A DNA stretch of 7,204 bases from NCBI GenBank assembly GCA_022614705.1, contig JAKEIB010000312.1, positions 1 through 7,204 on the forward strand. Direction: 5' to 3'. The notes under the pieces were generated by a model that worked only from the letters and a program-made list of their open reading frames with translations, ran no database searches and was not told the origin of the DNA. Each line of letters begins with the position of its first letter. Position 1 is the first letter of the stretch. The stretch comes from Planctomycetota bacterium (GTDB lineage: Bacteria > Planctomycetota > Planctomycetia > Pirellulales > Lacipirellulaceae). Shown here piece by piece: positions 5,333 to 7,204 of this stretch. Made by a program: the position numbers and the translations under genes.

Positions 5333-7204
5333 ATGGCTACCATCGATGCGGATTCCGAAACCGGCGAGCAGCGGCCAAGTTGGCTGGTTCGCACGGCGAT
5401 CTCCAATCCGTATTTGGTGATCGTGCTGTGCCTCTTGATCGTGGTGTTGGGCTACGTCACGCTGACGCGAATTCCGGTCGACATTCTGCCGTCGTTCAAG
5501 ACGCCGGCCGTGCAAGTGCTCACGCTCTATCCCGGCATGCCGACGGAGATCATGGAGCGCGACATCACCAACCGCATCGAGCGCTGGACCAGCCAGTCGG
5601 AAGGGATCGCGCGGCAAGAATCGCGGACGATGATGGGCGTGTCGGTGGTGAAGGATTATTTCCGCGACGACATCGACCCAAATACGGCGTTTTCGCAGGT
5701 GACCAGCCTGGCGATGAGCGACTTGTATTACTTGCCGCCGGGCACCGTGCCACCCATGTGCATGCTATTCGACCCGACGGCGCCGATGCCCACGGCGCTG
5801 TTGGCGGCATCGAGCGACGTGCTCGACGAGAAGGAGAGCTACGACCTGGCGTACTTCAATGTCCGCAACATGCTCTCTGGATCGCCGGGGGTGATCGCTC
5901 CGGCCGTGTTCGGCGGCAAGCTGCGGCGGATTTACATTTATCTCGACCCGGTGCGGCTGCAATCCTACGGCCTGTCGCTGATGGACGTGCAGCGGGCCAT
6001 CAAGCAGAACAACCTGATGATCCCCACCGGCAACGCCAAGATCGGGGACATCGACTACATGGTCGACATGGAAAACATGGTCGGCAAGATCGAGGAACTC
6101 AACGACATTGTCGTGAAGATGGTCGATGGGCGGCCCGTGTACGTGCGCGACGTGGGTGAGGTTGCGGACACGTCCGCGATTCAGACGAACGTCGTCCGCA
6201 TCAGCCGCGCGCCCGCGTGGAAAAGCCAGCGGCAGGTGTACATTCCCGTCTTCCGTCGGCCGGGGTCCAACACGATCGAAGTGGTGAACGGCGTCCGCGA
6301 GCGGATCCCGCAGTTCCTCGATCGGCTGCCGCCGAAGGCCGGCTACACCGACCCAAAGACCGGCAAGCCAGCTTCCGGGCTGAATCTCGACGTCGTGGCC
6401 GACCAGTCGGTGTTTGTCCGTAATGCGATTCGCAGTCTCACGTGGGAAGGTGTTCTTGGTGCGGCGCTGGCGTCGCTGATGGTGCTCGTGTTCATTGGCA
6501 GTTTTCGCTCCACAATCATCATCGCGCTGACCATACCTCTCTCCGCGCTCGCGGCCATCGTCGGCTTGTACTTCACTGGCAACACGCTCAATGCGATGAC
6601 ACTCGGCGGTTTGGCGCTGGTGATGGGCCGGCTGGTCGACGATCCGATCGTCGACATCGAGAACACGTTCCGGCACCTCGACATGGGCAAGTCGCCTAAG
6701 CAGGCTGCGCTCGACAGTGCGATGGAAATCGCCATGCCGGTGCTGGTGGCTACCATCACGACGGTCGCCGTGTTCTTTCCCGTGGTGTTTCTATTCGGCA
6801 TGGGCAAGTACCTTTTCACGCCGTTGGCATTGAGCGTGACGTTTGCCATGTTTGCCTCATACTTTCTGTCGCGCACGCTGTCGCCGGCGTTTTGTGCGTA
6901 CTTCCTCAAAGCACATACCCCTGACGAAAAACGTCTTGCGTTTTTCCGCGCCGCCGATTGGGGTTTTGACCGTGTGCGAGAGCGGTATGCATACCTGTTG
7001 CGACTGGCCGTCCGCTGGCGGTGGGCGACCGTGCTGGGATCCCTGGCACTGGTTGTCGCATCGCTGCCGCTTTATTGGCTTATCGGCAAAGAGCTGTTCC
7101 CCATCACCGACTCAGGGCAGATTGTCATCAACGTTCGTGCGCCGGCCGGAATGCGAATCGAGCTCACCGAAAAATTGACGCAGCAGATCGAACAGGAGAT
7201 TCAA
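5333..7204 (+). CDS. RND-family efflux permease (AcrB/HAE-like), C-terminal part beyond the window
   Basis: The frame is open from the ATG at 5333 to the right edge, 624 codons. About 1000 residues or more are usual, so roughly 60% is visible. A short cytoplasmic N-terminus precedes TM1 (about 22-43), followed by a first periplasmic porter region of about 320 residues, beginning 'IPVDILPSFKTPAVQV' and including 'YLPPGTVPP'. TM2-TM6 span about 370-518 and TM7 about 565-585, after which the second porter region begins. TM4 contains 'GRLVDDPIVDIEN', with D436-D437 matching the proton-relay aspartate pair of AcrB. The product should be an inner-membrane proton-driven pump of the heavy-metal or hydrophobe/amphiphile class. 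The first porter region and DD pair argue against SecDF or MmpL families. The export substrate is unknown. The gene starts 69 bases after the epimerase stop, directly behind a dyad. No membrane-fusion protein lies upstream; it may be downstream or elsewhere. Confidence 0.93.
   Translation, partial: MATIDADSETGEQRPSWLVRTAISNPYLVIVLCLLIVVLGYVTLTRIPVDILPSFKTPAVQVLTLYPGMPTEIMERDITNRIERWTSQSEGIARQESRTMMGVSVVKDYFRDDIDPNTAFSQVTSLAMSDLYYLPPGTVPPMCMLFDPTAPMPTALLAASSDVLDEKESYDLAYFNVRNMLSGSPGVIAPAVFGGKLRRIYIYLDPVRLQSYGLSLMDVQRAIKQNNLMIPTGNAKIGDIDYMVDMENMVGKIEELNDIVVKMVDGRPVYVRDVGEVADTSAIQTNVVRISRAPAWKSQRQVYIPVFRRPGSNTIEVVNGVRERIPQFLDRLPPKAGYTDPKTGKPASGLNLDVVADQSVFVRNAIRSLTWEGVLGAALASLMVLVFIGSFRSTIIIALTIPLSALAAIVGLYFTGNTLNAMTLGGLALVMGRLVDDPIVDIENTFRHLDMGKSPKQAALDSAMEIAMPVLVATITTVAVFFPVVFLFGMGKYLFTPLALSVTFAMFASYFLSRTLSPAFCAYFLKAHTPDEKRLAFFRAADWGFDRVRERYAYLLRLAVRWRWATVLGSLALVVASLPLYWLIGKELFPITDSGQIVINVRAPAGMRIELTEKLTQQIEQEIQ

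Noticed and set aside
5380..6159. A 259-codon plus-strand open frame overlapping the RND gene
   Set aside because: It is out of frame with the permease, whose own frame is open across the entire region with RND motifs.
5765..6676. A 303-codon minus-strand open frame opposite the RND permease
   Set aside because: It is antisense to membrane helices and the DD motif of the permease; its histidine/aspartate-rich product is typical of an antisense shadow.

Overview
The window is high-GC bacterial DNA carrying four protein-coding genes, two of them cut by the window edges, and three short non-coding gaps. No RNA gene, CRISPR array, transposase or origin is visible. The gene style suggests a planctomycete, probably Pirellulales-like: a very large membrane protein with two von Willebrand factor A (VWA) domains and an amidotransferase-like fold, a Tat-exported Gfo/Idh/MocA oxidoreductase next to a sugar-epimerase TIM barrel, and an RND permease with a 'GRLVDDP' fourth helix. 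This taxonomic guess is inferred from protein style; no marker gene is present.

Layout. Positions 1-2777 hold the minus-strand VWA membrane protein, whose C-terminal end lies off the left edge. It reads open for 925 codons. A 198-base divergent gap (2778-2975) contains two small inverted repeats and a plausible sigma70-type promoter facing right. A Tat-signal Gfo/Idh/MocA oxidoreductase follows (2976-4247). A 168-base gap carries a large inverted repeat whose arms are built of 9-base units (4262-4389). Next is a ketose 3-epimerase of the D-tagatose/D-psicose 3-epimerase family (4416-5264). A 68-base gap with concentric dyad symmetry (5282-5332) leads directly into an RND-type permease (5333 to the right edge, 624 codons visible).

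How the genes fit together. The oxidoreductase and the epimerase look like a sugar-processing pair. One is predicted to be exported with its nicotinamide cofactor and the other has no signal peptide, so they probably act in different compartments. The VWA protein is divergently transcribed and probably unrelated to sugar metabolism. The RND permease begins a separate export function, and no membrane-fusion partner precedes it here.

I did not find a convincing new multi-gene system. The least explained features are non-coding: the 9-base-unit inverted repeat and the dyad abutting the RND start codon. The most notable protein details are the lost metal-site residues in the second VWA domain and the extra charged residues around the RND proton-relay aspartates.
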